From Paucibacter sp. Y2R2-4 (lineage in GTDB: Bacteria > Pseudomonadota > Gammaproteobacteria > Burkholderiales > Burkholderiaceae_C): DNA of 64,000 bases. Shown piece after piece: positions 37,522 to 45,771 of this stretch; positions within the stretch are counted from its first letter, which is position 1; every line of letters begins with the position of its first letter. The notes beneath the pieces were generated by a model. That model searched no databases. It had not been told where the DNA came from and saw only the letters and a list, made by a program, of their open reading frames with translations. Both the position numbers and the translations under genes were made by a program. The DNA lies in assembly GCF_025717535.1 (NCBI RefSeq), contig NZ_JAJIRO010000002.1, forward strand, positions 1 to 64,000, read 5' to 3'.

Positions 37522-38427
37522 TCAGCTGTCGCGCTCGACGACCATATCGGCCAACAGGCTCAACCACGCCGTGCCGGTCAATCCACTATTCGCCAGAGCC
37601 TGCTGCGCTTGAGTCCGCAATTGCTGGGCCAAGTCGCGCGCCGGCTGCAGGCCCAAAATGCTGACATAGGTGGGCTTGTTGGCGTCTTGATCCTTGCCCG
37701 CCGTTTTGCCGAGCACGCTGGAGTCTTGCGTGACATCCAGGATATCGTCCACCACCTGAAAGGCCAGGCCGAGGGCGGCACCGTACTCGGCCAAGGCCGC
37801 CGTCGCTTTGTCACTGCAAGGGCCACAAGCGGCACCCATCATCACACTGGCTTGCAAGAGCACGCCGGTCTTGCGGCGGTGCATATCGCGCAAGGTGCAC
37901 TCATCTAACTGCTTGCCCACGCTGGCCAAGTCGATGGCTTGCCCACCGGCCATGCCGGCATGGCCCGCTGAGCGCGCCAAGAGCGCGCAGAGGCGAGCTT
38001 GCAATGCAGGCTCAACGCCACTGTCGGGCGTCAAAACATCAAAAGCCAAAGCCTGCATGGCATCGCCCGCCAACATGGCTTGAGCTTCGCCAAATTTCAC
38101 ATGCACCGTGGGCTTGCCGCGGCGCAAGACATCATCATCCATGCAGGGCATGTCGTCATGCACCAAGGAATAGGCATGAATCAACTCCACCGCACAGGCG
38201 GCGCGCATCGCAGCCTCGGCGTCACCAGCCACCGCTTCAGCCGTGGCCAAAACCAAGAGCGGCCGCAGACGCTTGCCGCCGTCCAAGACCGCATAACGCA
38301 TGGTCTCACCCAGGCCCGCAGGCGCATCGATGGGCACAAAACCCTCCAGGGCCGCCTCACACGCAGCGAGTGATCGCTGCATCCATTGTTCAAATACTCC
38401 GGCATCCACGCTCAGGACTCTCCCCAT
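37522..38427 (-). CDS. ispA: Farnesyl diphosphate synthase (polyprenyl synthetase)
   Basis: Short-chain trans-prenyltransferase making farnesyl diphosphate (301 residues). The first Asp-rich motif is [11 protein letters not shown] (about 92-102) and the second is [11 protein letters not shown] (about 222-232). GGKRLRP marks the substrate-binding loop. It overlaps the end of xseB by 16 bases and is followed by dxs, the same gene order as in E. coli. Chain-length specificity (C15) is inferred from this context. Confidence 0.95.
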   Translation of the reverse strand: MGRVLSVDAGVFEQWMQRSLAACEAALEGFVPIDAPAGLGETMRYAVLDGGKRLRPLLVLATAEAVAGDAEAAMRAACAVELIHAYSLVHDDMPCMDDDVLRRGKPTVHVKFGEAQAMLAGDAMQALAFDVLTPDSGVEPALQARLCALLARSAGHAGMAGGQAIDLASVGKQLDECTLRDMHRRKTGVLLQASVMMGAACGPCSDKATAALAEYGAALGLAFQVVDDILDVTQDSSVLGKTAGKDQDANKPTYVSILGLQPARDLAQQLRTQAQQALANSGLTGTAWLSLLADMVVERDS

Positions 38428-38663
38428 TGTTTCAATCCCTCGCCCTCCAGCACCTTGACTTGTTGTTCTACGGCCTGAAGGCGCGAGCGGCAGAATCCCA
38501 GCAGTTCTGCCCCACGTCGGTAACTCTCAAGTAACTGATCCAGCGGCAACTGCCCCGCCTCCATATCGGCCACCAAGCGCTCCAGCTCGACGAGCGCTTG
38601 CTCGTAGCTGGGGGCGATTGCGTCCTTGGACGCGCTCTTGGTGCTGCTGCTGGATCGGGTCAT
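38412..38663 (-). CDS. xseB: Exodeoxyribonuclease VII small subunit
   Basis: An 83-residue helical protein, the small subunit of exonuclease VII, which degrades single-stranded DNA with XseA. The family core [41 protein letters not shown] is present (about 19-59). Length and position before ispA-dxs are as in E. coli. xseA is not in the window. A TACAAT box on the minus strand (38689-38684) lies about 20 bases upstream and is a likely -10 for the operon. Confidence 0.95.
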   Translation of the reverse strand: MTRSSSSTKSASKDAIAPSYEQALVELERLVADMEAGQLPLDQLLESYRRGAELLGFCRSRLQAVEQQVKVLEGEGLKQWGES

Positions 38664-38970
38664 TTCGATAGGCGAAAGCTGCGATTGTAGTCAGAGCCCC
38701 TGTGACATCTGTCACCCGGCCGCCACGGCGAGTGCCAAGCCTGCTGTGTGGGCTTGGGCCAAGTTCCTTCCCGCGGGTACAATCGCGCCCTTTCTGTGCT
38801 GGCCCATGCTTGGGGCACAGGATCTTTTCTTATTTCGCGACCCCGGCATCTGAATTCATAGCGCCGGCACTGGAATCCCCCCCGGGCTCGCATCCGGGCT
38901 CGCGACAGGCGCCCAACCAAGCGCCCATGCAAGCGCCTCAGGCGAGGATTCTTGGAGACCCCATTGGATC
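38664..38970. promoter_or_regulatory. Divergent control region, xseB operon / Rieske oxygenase gene
   Basis: No gene is seen in these 307 bases. A CRP/FNR-type palindrome TGTGA-CATCTG-TCAC lies at 38701-38715. A plus-strand promoter candidate is TTGGGC (38754-38759) with TACAAT (38778-38783), spacer 18. A hairpin CTGTGC...GCACAG (38794-38820) is followed by TTTTCTT. The leader of the Rieske gene would be about 180 bases and contains repeated CCGGGCTCGC units near 38881-38902. Confidence 0.55.
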
Positions 38971-40098
38971 ATGTCCGAACTGAGTATTTCCCTCTCAGCG
39001 ATTGAGCGCAGCACCCAGCTTGACGCCAAGACGCAGCTTCCTGTCACGTCCTATTTCGACGAAGACCTGTTCCGTAGAGAACAAGAACTAATCTTTCAGC
39101 ACGGCCCCCGCTATCTGGGCCATGCCCTGGCAGTGCCCGAGGTGGGCGACTATTACGCCCTGCCCCAAGAAGGTGAAGGCCGGGCACTGGTGCACACGCC
39201 CCAAGGCCTGGAACTTATCTCCAATGTCTGCCGGCATCGCCAAGCGGTGATGTTGCGAGGCCGCGGCAACACGCGCAGCAATATTGTTTGCCCGTTGCAC
39301 CGCTGGACCTACGACCTCAAGGGCGAATTGATCGGTGCACCGCACTTCGACCACGACCCCTGCCTGAACCTGAACCGCTACAAGCTGCGCGAGTGGAACG
39401 GCCTGCTGTTCGAGGATAACGGTCACGACGTGGCCACTGAGTTGAAGAACCTGAGCGTCGCCAAGGACTTGGACTTCTCCGGCTATGTGCTGGACAAAGT
39501 GCACGTCCATCAGTGCGACTACAACTGGAAGACCTTTATCGAGGTCTATCTGGAGGACTACCACGTCGGCCCCTTCCACCCAGGCCTGGGCCAATTCGTT
39601 ACCTGCGATGACTTGAGCTGGGAAATGGGCCGCCACCACTCGGTGCAAAAGGTGGGGATTCACAAAGACCTGGCAAAACCCGGATCGCCGGTCTATCAGC
39701 GCTGGCACGACCAGTTGTTGAAGTTCCGTGGCGGCGCCACGCCAGAAGCTGGGGCGATCTGGCTCACTTACTACCCGCACATCATGGTGGAGTGGTATCC
39801 GCATGTACTGGTGGTCTCCACCCTCTTCCCCAAGGGCCCGCAGCAGACCGACAACATCGTCGAGTTCTACTACCCCGAGGAAATTGCCGCCTTCGAGCGC
39901 GACTTCGTAGAGGCCCACCAGGCCGCCTATATGGAAACCTGCGTGGAGGACGATGAAATCGCTTTGCGTATGGACGCCGGACGTCGTGCCTTGATGGAGC
40001 GCGGCGACAACGAGGTCGGCCCCTACCAAAGCCCGATGGAAGACGGCATGAAGCACTTCCACCAGTGGTATCGGCGTGAGATGAAGTTCCCAGGCTGA
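38971..40098 (+). CDS. Rieske aromatic-ring-hydroxylating oxygenase alpha subunit
   Basis: Oxygenase component of 375 residues. The Rieske [2Fe-2S] site is CRH (near 86-88) with CPLH (near 108-111), separated by the usual spacing. The mononuclear iron site has the family pattern EVYLEDYHVGPFHPGL (about 190-205), giving a bridging Asp and two His. The C-terminal helper Asp/Glu lies in ETCVEDDEIA. The substrate is unknown. No beta subunit, ferredoxin or reductase gene is adjacent, so it must use electron-transfer partners encoded elsewhere or be of the single-component-oxygenase type. Confidence 0.9.
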   Translation: MSELSISLSAIERSTQLDAKTQLPVTSYFDEDLFRREQELIFQHGPRYLGHALAVPEVGDYYALPQEGEGRALVHTPQGLELISNVCRHRQAVMLRGRGNTRSNIVCPLHRWTYDLKGELIGAPHFDHDPCLNLNRYKLREWNGLLFEDNGHDVATELKNLSVAKDLDFSGYVLDKVHVHQCDYNWKTFIEVYLEDYHVGPFHPGLGQFVTCDDLSWEMGRHHSVQKVGIHKDLAKPGSPVYQRWHDQLLKFRGGATPEAGAIWLTYYPHIMVEWYPHVLVVSTLFPKGPQQTDNIVEFYYPEEIAAFERDFVEAHQAAYMETCVEDDEIALRMDAGRRALMERGDNEVGPYQSPMEDGMKHFHQWYRREMKFPG

Positions 40099-40202
40099 AC
40101 TTTTCTCGTCCGCCAGGCAATGACACCAAGGCCCTGCGCAGCAAACTGCCAGGGCCTTGCTCATTTTGGGGTCGCTCTAGAGTGGCTGGCCATAATGCCG
40201 CC

Positions 40203-41111
40203 ATGTCCGCACCCTTGATGATGATTTGCGCCACCTTCTTGTTCGCCAGCATGGGGGTCTGCGTCAAGCTTGCTTCGGCCTTTTACGATGCCGGCGAGAT
40301 CGTGATGTACCGCGGCCTCATCGGCGCCGTGCTGATTGGCACCTTCACCCTGCTGCGTGGCCAAAGCCTGCGCACCACCGTGCCTGCCTTGCACTTTTGG
40401 CGCAGTCTGTCGGGGGTGTTTGCGCTGTCGCTGTGGTTCTATGCAATTGGCAAACTGCCTCTAGCCACGGCCATGACCCTGAACTACATGTCCTCGGTCT
40501 GGATGGCACTCTTTTTGATTGGCGGCGCCATCATGATGGGCAGCGCCCGTGTGGACAGTCGTCTGGTCGCTGCTGTGCTGCTGGGCTTTGTCGGCGTCGC
40601 CATGGTGCTGCGGCCGACGTTGGATCAGCAGCAACTCTGGCACGGCATGGCCGGTCTGCTCTCCGGCATGCTGGCGGCACTGGCCTATCTACAAGTAACA
40701 GCCTTGGGCCGAGCCGGCGAGCCGGAATACCGCATCGTGTTCTATTTTTCGCTGGGCGGCGCCATAGCCGGCGCCATCAGCACGCTGGCGCTCAGCTGGA
40801 GTGAGAACAGCCCACCTCATGGCCACGGCCTGAAGGGCGCAGCGCTGCTCTTGGCGGTGGGTCTGCTCGCCACCGCCGCGCAGGTATTGATGACCCGCGC
40901 CTATGCCCAGGGCAAGACCCTGGCGATTGCCTGCTTGCAATACCTGGGCATTGTGTTTTCCTTTCTTTATGGCGCCTTGCTCTTCCAAGACCCGATCACG
41001 CCCTGGGCCTTGGGCGGCATGGTCTTGATCATCATCGCCGGCGTCGCCGCCACCTTGCTGCGCGCCTCCAGTACTCCACCCGACAGTCAACACACGGTCA
41101 ACGAATCATGA
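40203..41111 (+). CDS. EamA-family (DMT superfamily) transporter
   Basis: Ten-helix inner-membrane transporter of 302 residues with two EamA repeats. The first begins MMICATFLFASMGVCVKLAS and the second GMAGLLSGMLAALAYLQVTALG. The substrate is not predictable; metabolite or amino-acid export is typical of the family. ATG at 40203 follows CATAAT-GCCGCC with no ribosome-binding site, suggesting a leaderless start. Its stop overlaps the sseA start as ATGA. Confidence 0.85.
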   Translation: MSAPLMMICATFLFASMGVCVKLASAFYDAGEIVMYRGLIGAVLIGTFTLLRGQSLRTTVPALHFWRSLSGVFALSLWFYAIGKLPLATAMTLNYMSSVWMALFLIGGAIMMGSARVDSRLVAAVLLGFVGVAMVLRPTLDQQQLWHGMAGLLSGMLAALAYLQVTALGRAGEPEYRIVFYFSLGGAIAGAISTLALSWSENSPPHGHGLKGAALLLAVGLLATAAQVLMTRAYAQGKTLAIACLQYLGIVFSFLYGALLFQDPITPWALGGMVLIIIAGVAATLLRASSTPPDSQHTVNES

Positions 41112-41968
41112 CGAATGCTTCACAGATTTTTCGCACCCTGATTTCAAGCGCGGAACTGCAGGCCCTGAGCCCGGCACCGCTCTTGATCGACGTCAGCTTC
41201 GAGCTGAGTGATATCGAGGCCGGCGAAGCCGCCTACCAGCAAGCCCATCTGCCCGGCGCCCATTACCTGCACCTAGAGCGCGATCTCAGCGGTAGCAAAA
41301 CCGACGCAAAAGGCCACTTCAAAGGCCGCCATCCGCTGCCGCAGCGCGAGGCCTTTGCCCTGAGGATGAAAGCACTGGGCCTGAGCCAAACCACCCAAGT
41401 GGTTGCCTATGACGGCCAAGGCGGCATGTACGCGGCGCGCCTGTGGTGGATGCTGCGCTGGCTGGGTCATGCCGAGGTAGCGGTGCTGGATGGCGGCACA
41501 CAAGCGTGGCTGGCTGCAGGCGGCGCTATGAGTAGCGAGCGCCCCACCACAGAACCCGGCAACTTTGAGCCCAAAGCCAGCTTGGTCGAGCAAGTCTCAG
41601 CCGAGCAACTGCAGGCCCGACTGGGCCAGGTACGGCTGATCGACGCTCGCGCACCGGAGCGCTTTCGCGGCGAAGTCGAGCCGCTGGACAAACAAGCGGG
41701 GCACATTCCAGGCGCCAGCAATCGCCTCTTCAAAAACAATCTGCAAGCCGATGGCCGCTTCAAATCCAGCGAGGTCTTGCGTGCCGAATTTGTGCCCATG
41801 CAAGCACCGTTCGAGCCCTCACAAGTGGTGCACCAATGCGGCTCCGGCGTGACCGCCTGCCACAACCTCTTGGCCATGGAGCATGCGGGCCTGAGCGGCT
41901 CCCTGCTCTACCCCGGCTCCTGGAGTGAGTGGTCCTCAGACCCCGCCCGGCCGATCGCCCAGGGTTAA
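41108..41968 (+). CDS. sseA: 3-mercaptopyruvate/thiosulfate sulfurtransferase
   Basis: Two-domain rhodanese of 286 residues. The N-terminal inactive domain contains PGAHYLHLERDLSG and VVAYDGQGGMYAARLWW. The C-terminal catalytic domain has the active-site loop CGSGVTACHN with the reactive Cys near residue 240, followed by YPGSWSEWSSDPARPI. CGSGVTA is typical of the mercaptopyruvate branch (SseA). The ATG overlaps the transporter stop by 4 bases, so the two are co-translated. Confidence 0.92.
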   Translation: MTNASQIFRTLISSAELQALSPAPLLIDVSFELSDIEAGEAAYQQAHLPGAHYLHLERDLSGSKTDAKGHFKGRHPLPQREAFALRMKALGLSQTTQVVAYDGQGGMYAARLWWMLRWLGHAEVAVLDGGTQAWLAAGGAMSSERPTTEPGNFEPKASLVEQVSAEQLQARLGQVRLIDARAPERFRGEVEPLDKQAGHIPGASNRLFKNNLQADGRFKSSEVLRAEFVPMQAPFEPSQVVHQCGSGVTACHNLLAMEHAGLSGSLLYPGSWSEWSSDPARPIAQG

Positions 41969-41996
41969 GCAGACTGGCCTTTGAACTTGACATAGC

Positions 41997-42036
41997 GCAA
42001 GATCGTCGCCGCGAAACCACGCGACACTGATCTTGC
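41997..42036. promoter_or_regulatory. Inverted repeat upstream of the universal stress gene
   Basis: GCAAGATC (41997-42004) and GATCTTGC (42029-42036) form a perfect eight-base inverted repeat with a 24-base spacer, 50-90 bases before the uspA-type ATG. No T-tract follows, so a protein-binding site or a leader structure is more likely than a terminator for sseA. Confidence 0.4.
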
Positions 42037-42085
42037 TCGTTAGGCTTGCGCTCAAGCCGAAACCCATTCCAACAGGAGGTTTGTC

Positions 42086-42520
42086 ATGTTCAAGCGAATT
42101 CTTGTCCCGACCGATGGTTCCGAAATCAGCAGCAAGGCACTCGATGTTGCCATTGGCATGGCACGCATCCACGGCTCAACCCTGCATGCGCTGAGCGTCA
42201 AAGAGCCCTTCCCTTACAGCGCGGTATCGGAAATGCAGCCGACCCCGCCGCAAGAGTTTTTTGATGCCCAAGAACGGATTGCTTCGGCTCGCATCAAGGC
42301 TGTTTTGGCCGCCGCCGACACCGCAGGCGTGACGTGCGAAGGCCACACCATCGAAGCGCTGCACGCTTGGGAGGCCATCATCGAACACGCCAGCAACAAG
42401 CAATGCGATCTGGTCGTGATGGCCTCACACGGCCGTCGTGGCGTCCAGGCCTTGCTGCTGGGCAGCGAGACGCAGAAAGTGCTGACCCACTGCACGATTC
42501 CCGTGCTGGTCGTCCGCTAA
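42086..42520 (+). CDS. Universal stress protein, UspA family
   Basis: Single-domain Usp protein (144 residues) with the Rossmann-like fold: MFKRILVPTDGSEISSKALD at the N-terminus and the nucleotide-binding region ASHGRRGVQALLLGSETQKVL near 111-131, then HCTIPVLVVR. The ATP-type motif G-2x-G-9x-G(S/T) is present with Ala in the first Gly position, common in proteobacterial members. An excellent ribosome-binding site AGGAGGT precedes the ATG. The gene is monocistronic, ending at a hairpin with a T-rich tail. Confidence 0.93.
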   Translation: MFKRILVPTDGSEISSKALDVAIGMARIHGSTLHALSVKEPFPYSAVSEMQPTPPQEFFDAQERIASARIKAVLAAADTAGVTCEGHTIEALHAWEAIIEHASNKQCDLVVMASHGRRGVQALLLGSETQKVLTHCTIPVLVVR

Positions 42521-42541
42521 GCCCCAAGCTTTTTTGCACCG

Positions 42542-42571
42542 CGCATCGCCTCGATGCGTGGCGTTTTGTTT
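42542..42571 (+). terminator. Intrinsic terminator after the universal stress gene
   Basis: CGCATCG-CCT-CGATGCG (42542-42558) is a seven-base-pair stem with a three-base loop, followed by GTTTTGTTTT. It lies 21 bases after the stop codon and also precedes the end of the convergent ZIP gene. Confidence 0.8.
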
Positions 42572-42578
42572 TCTAGCC

Positions 42579-43358
42579 TCAGTGTTGGTGGCCAGAGACG
42601 GCCACCACCAGCACCACCAAGCCCAAGCCTCCCGCCAACCAGGCCAATTGCAAGGCCGTTTCACGCCAAGGTAGGCGGCGCTGCAATTGCGGAATCAAGT
42701 CGGCCACCGCGACATAAACGAAGCTGGAACTGGCCGCGACCAGCAAGTAGGGGAACAGGCTCTCCCAGGGCCCGACCACAAAGTAGCCGAGCACCCCACC
42801 GGCCACCGCCGCCAGACCAGAAATCGCATTGAACAAAAGCGCCTTGCCGCGCGAAAAGCCAGCGTTCAAGAGCACGATGTAATCCCCAACTTCCTGCGGA
42901 ATCTCGTGCGCGACGATGGCCAAAGAGGTCACCAAACCCAGATGGGGGTCGGCCAAAAATGCCGCTGCAATGATGATGCCGTCACAGAAGTTGTGGATGG
43001 AGTCCCCCACCAGCACGCTCATCCCACCCCGCCCCGCTTGCTCACTGTCGAAATGATGATGGTGGTGATGGCCATCGCCTTCGTGATGATGGTTGTGGCG
43101 ATACAGCTCCGCCTTTTCCAGCAGGAAAAAGAACATCAGGCCGCCCAGCAAGACCATGAACAAAGAATGCGGGCTGGCCTTGCTCTCAAAAGCCTCAGGC
43201 AAAACGTGCAGAAGAGCCGTCCCCAGCAATACGCCGGTGGACAAGCCCACCAAATTTTTGACCACGCGCCCCAGCAGGCTGACCGTCAGACTGGCGGCAA
43301 TCAGTACCGACAAGAGCCCGCCCGAGAGGGTGGCCAGTACGATGTAAAAAAGAGTCAT
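42579..43358 (-). CDS. ZIP-family divalent metal transporter
   Basis: Inner-membrane metal (zinc or iron) transporter of 259 residues with about seven to eight helices. A cytoplasmic His-rich loop lies at about 88-102 (HNHHHEGDGHHHHHH). The metal-transport motifs are DSIHNFCDG (119-127) in helix IV and AHEIPQE (150-156) in helix V, both intact. The start at 43358 is preceded by GGAAA; the upstream extension to 43424 lacks family character. It probably imports zinc, though ZIPs can carry iron, manganese or cobalt. Confidence 0.92.
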   Translation of the reverse strand: MTLFYIVLATLSGGLLSVLIAASLTVSLLGRVVKNLVGLSTGVLLGTALLHVLPEAFESKASPHSLFMVLLGGLMFFFLLEKAELYRHNHHHEGDGHHHHHHFDSEQAGRGGMSVLVGDSIHNFCDGIIIAAAFLADPHLGLVTSLAIVAHEIPQEVGDYIVLLNAGFSRGKALLFNAISGLAAVAGGVLGYFVVGPWESLFPYLLVAASSSFVYVAVADLIPQLQRRLPWRETALQLAWLAGGLGLVVLVVAVSGHQH

Positions 43359-43624
43359 GTTTTTCCAGTGAGCGACTCGCCAAAACAAGAACCGCGCCCA
43401 GGCGGCGCGGATGTCTTGGCTCAAGCCCGAAGGTTCAAAGGCTTGGTGCAGGTCCGCATCTTATCAATCGTGTCAAGTACAGCCGCATTTCGGGGCGATC
43501 GGAGCCGCTCAAGGCGCCTCAAACCACCCAAGTCTTCAAGCACTGCCACCGGAGGTGTTGCAAGCGCCATCGAAAGCTGGGCGCTGACCCAAATTTGACG
43601 TCTTTTGCATCGACAATCGCGCGC

Positions 43625-45235
43625 ATGAATTTGCCTGCCGCCGCCAAGACCCAAGACACTGCCCTGCTGTCAGCCCAAGAGCTAGACCCCAAGCAGCACA
43701 CCAAGCTGGACAAAACACCGAACCCGGCACTGAACCCCACGCAAGCCGCCCCGCTCGCGGCCATTGACATGGGTTCCAACAGCTTCCGCCTGGAAATCGC
43801 GCACATGCCGCGGGGCCAATACCGGCGCATGGAGTACTTGAAAGAGACGGTTCGCTTGGGTGCCGGTCTCGACAGCGAAGGCATGCTGACCGAAGCTGCG
43901 ATGCAGCGCGGGCTCGATTGCCTGCGTCGCTTTGCACAGCGCCTGGTCGGTTTCCCTGCAGCGCGCGTTCGCGCCGTAGCGACCCAGACTTTGCGTGAGG
44001 CCAAAAACCGCAACGCCTTTTTGGAGCGCGCCAAGGAAGCCCTGGGCTACCCGATCGAGATCATCTCGGGCCGTGAGGAGGCTCGCCTAATCTTCGCAGG
44101 CGTCGCACGCCTGCAGCCGTCCAACCGGACTCGCCTGGTGATCGATATCGGCGGACGCTCCACCGAGATGATTCTGGGCAAAGGCCGCAAGCCGCTGACC
44201 GCCGAATCCTTTCAAGTCGGCAGCGTCAGCCTGTCGCTGCGTTTCTTCCCGGATGGCAAGTTCACGCCTGAAGCCTTCAGAGCCGCCCAGGTGGCAGCCG
44301 GTGCCGAGTTGGAAGAAGCGCTGACCTTGTTCAAACCCTCTATGTGGCAAGAGGCCTTGGGCTCTTCAGGCACGGTGGGCGCCGTGGCGCAGATTCTTGC
44401 CGCCAGCGGTGTGACCGACGGTCGCATCACCCCTGAAGCCTTGCGCTGGTGCATGGAGCAGGCGCTGGCCGCCGGCAGCATGGACAAGCTCAAGCTGGCC
44501 GGCCTGAAAGAAGACCGCCGGGCCGTGGTGGGCGGCGGCCTGTGCATCCTCTACACCTTGCTGACCCAGTTCGGCATTGATGAGTTGATGCCGGCCAAGG
44601 GTGCGCTACGCCAAGGCGTGATCTTCGATCTGGTTGAGCGACTGGAGGCCGAGAACGCCGCAGCCTTAGGTCTGACGGGCGCCGACATGCGCGACGCCTC
44701 GGTGCTGGCGCTGCAACGCCGTTTCTCGGTCGACATGCCGCAAGCGCAACGTGTGGGAGATGTGGCCAAACATGTCTACGCTCAGCTGCAGCCGCGCGCC
44801 ACACGCGAGCGTCAGCGTGAGCTGGCCTGGGCGGCGGCTCTGCATGAAATCGGCATGATGGTGTCGCACCACGACCACCATCGCCACAGCGCCTATTTGC
44901 TGGCCCATGTGGACGCAGCCGGTTTCTCCCAAGACCAGCTCAAGCGCCTGGGCAATCTGGCCCTGGCTCAACGCGGCGGTTTGCGCAAATTAGACGGCCT
45001 CTTGGGCGACGAGAGTCTGCTCTGGCAGTTGTTCAGCCTGCGCTTGGCCTTAATCAAATGCCATGGCCGCGACAAGGTGGACCCGAGCGCCCTGAGCCTG
45101 ACGCGGCAAGGGCATCGAGTGCGACTGAGCTTGCCCAAGAACTGGGCGACGCTACGCCCGCGCACCTACTTTTTGCTGCAAGAAGAAGCGGTCGCCTGGA
45201 CCCGCAGCGGCATCTTGGAACTCGTGCTGGCCTGA
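43625..45235 (+). CDS. ppx: Exopolyphosphatase, Ppx/GppA family
   Basis: Hydrolyses terminal phosphates of polyphosphate (or pppGpp in GppA). The 536-residue protein has a roughly 50-residue polar N-terminal extension, then the phosphate-1 loop AAIDMGSNSFRLEIA, the second motif VIDIGGRSTEMILG and SSGTVGAVAQI. A C-terminal HD-like region with WAAALHEIGMMVSHHDHHRH follows. ATG at 43625 follows GACAAT seven bases upstream, without a ribosome-binding site. The neighbouring ppk1 and sixA make Ppx the likely function. Confidence 0.93.
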   Translation: MNLPAAAKTQDTALLSAQELDPKQHTKLDKTPNPALNPTQAAPLAAIDMGSNSFRLEIAHMPRGQYRRMEYLKETVRLGAGLDSEGMLTEAAMQRGLDCLRRFAQRLVGFPAARVRAVATQTLREAKNRNAFLERAKEALGYPIEIISGREEARLIFAGVARLQPSNRTRLVIDIGGRSTEMILGKGRKPLTAESFQVGSVSLSLRFFPDGKFTPEAFRAAQVAAGAELEEALTLFKPSMWQEALGSSGTVGAVAQILAASGVTDGRITPEALRWCMEQALAAGSMDKLKLAGLKEDRRAVVGGGLCILYTLLTQFGIDELMPAKGALRQGVIFDLVERLEAENAAALGLTGADMRDASVLALQRRFSVDMPQAQRVGDVAKHVYAQLQPRATRERQRELAWAAALHEIGMMVSHHDHHRHSAYLLAHVDAAGFSQDQLKRLGNLALAQRGGLRKLDGLLGDESLLWQLFSLRLALIKCHGRDKVDPSALSLTRQGHRVRLSLPKNWATLRPRTYFLLQEEAVAWTRSGILELVLA

Positions 45236-45287
45236 TCAGCCTGGCGGTGGGCGCGTCGGCGTTTGCCGCCGCAACAGCCGGTGCGCT

Positions 45288-45749
45288 TTACAAAAAGTCA
45301 GCCGACTGCACGGCCTGCAGCACCACTTCAGAATGGCCGTCGCGGGTGCGTGAGCGCAGCCACCAAACGGCGGCTTTCTTGACCGACCAAGCCAGGTCTT
45401 GCCCGGTCAGCAAGCGCGCCGCAAGCAGGCCCAAGGTCGGTTGATGCCCGACCAGCAAGACCGGCTCCAGCGCATTCGGCCAGCGAGCCGCCGCCAGCAG
45501 GTCATCAACGCTGGCATCCGGTGCAATGGAAGGGACGATGCGCACCTCGCGCCCCAAGGCTTCGGCGGTGCTGCGGGTGCGCTGCGCCGGGCTGACCAAA
45601 ACGCGGGTGGTCGCCGCCATGCGCTGATTCAGCCAATCCGACATGCGTTGCGCCTGCCGCTCACCCTTGGGCGTGAGGCAACGTTGCAGATCCGTACTGC
45701 CTTCTTTCAAGAGCTCGGCCTCTGCATGGCGCCACAAGATCAGATCCAT
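45288..45749 (-). CDS. sixA: Phosphohistidine phosphatase SixA
   Basis: A 153-residue histidine-phosphatase-superfamily enzyme that removes phosphate from phosphohistidine. The catalytic motif is MDLILWRHAEA with the nucleophilic His at residue 8. The second His is in LLVGHQPTLG, and SPAQRTRSTAE supplies the Arg pair. The small single-domain size matches SixA. It lies 22 bases after ppk1 on the same strand and converges with ppx, a typical polyphosphate neighbourhood in Burkholderiales. Confidence 0.92.
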   Translation of the reverse strand: MDLILWRHAEAELLKEGSTDLQRCLTPKGERQAQRMSDWLNQRMAATTRVLVSPAQRTRSTAEALGREVRIVPSIAPDASVDDLLAAARWPNALEPVLLVGHQPTLGLLAARLLTGQDLAWSVKKAAVWWLRSRTRDGHSEVVLQAVQSADFL

Positions 45750-45771
45750 CGCAAGTTCCCTTTGGCTCGAC

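Noticed and set aside
35544-37664. 706-codon antisense open frame over dxs
   Set aside because: The dxs reading frame has all family motifs. The opposite frame is a GC-rich shadow with a His/Gln/Arg-rich, low-information translation.
38881-38945. Short repeats in the Rieske gene leader as a CRISPR or REP array
   Set aside because: The CCGGGCTCGC units are only two copies with irregular spacing, without spacers or a conserved hairpin.
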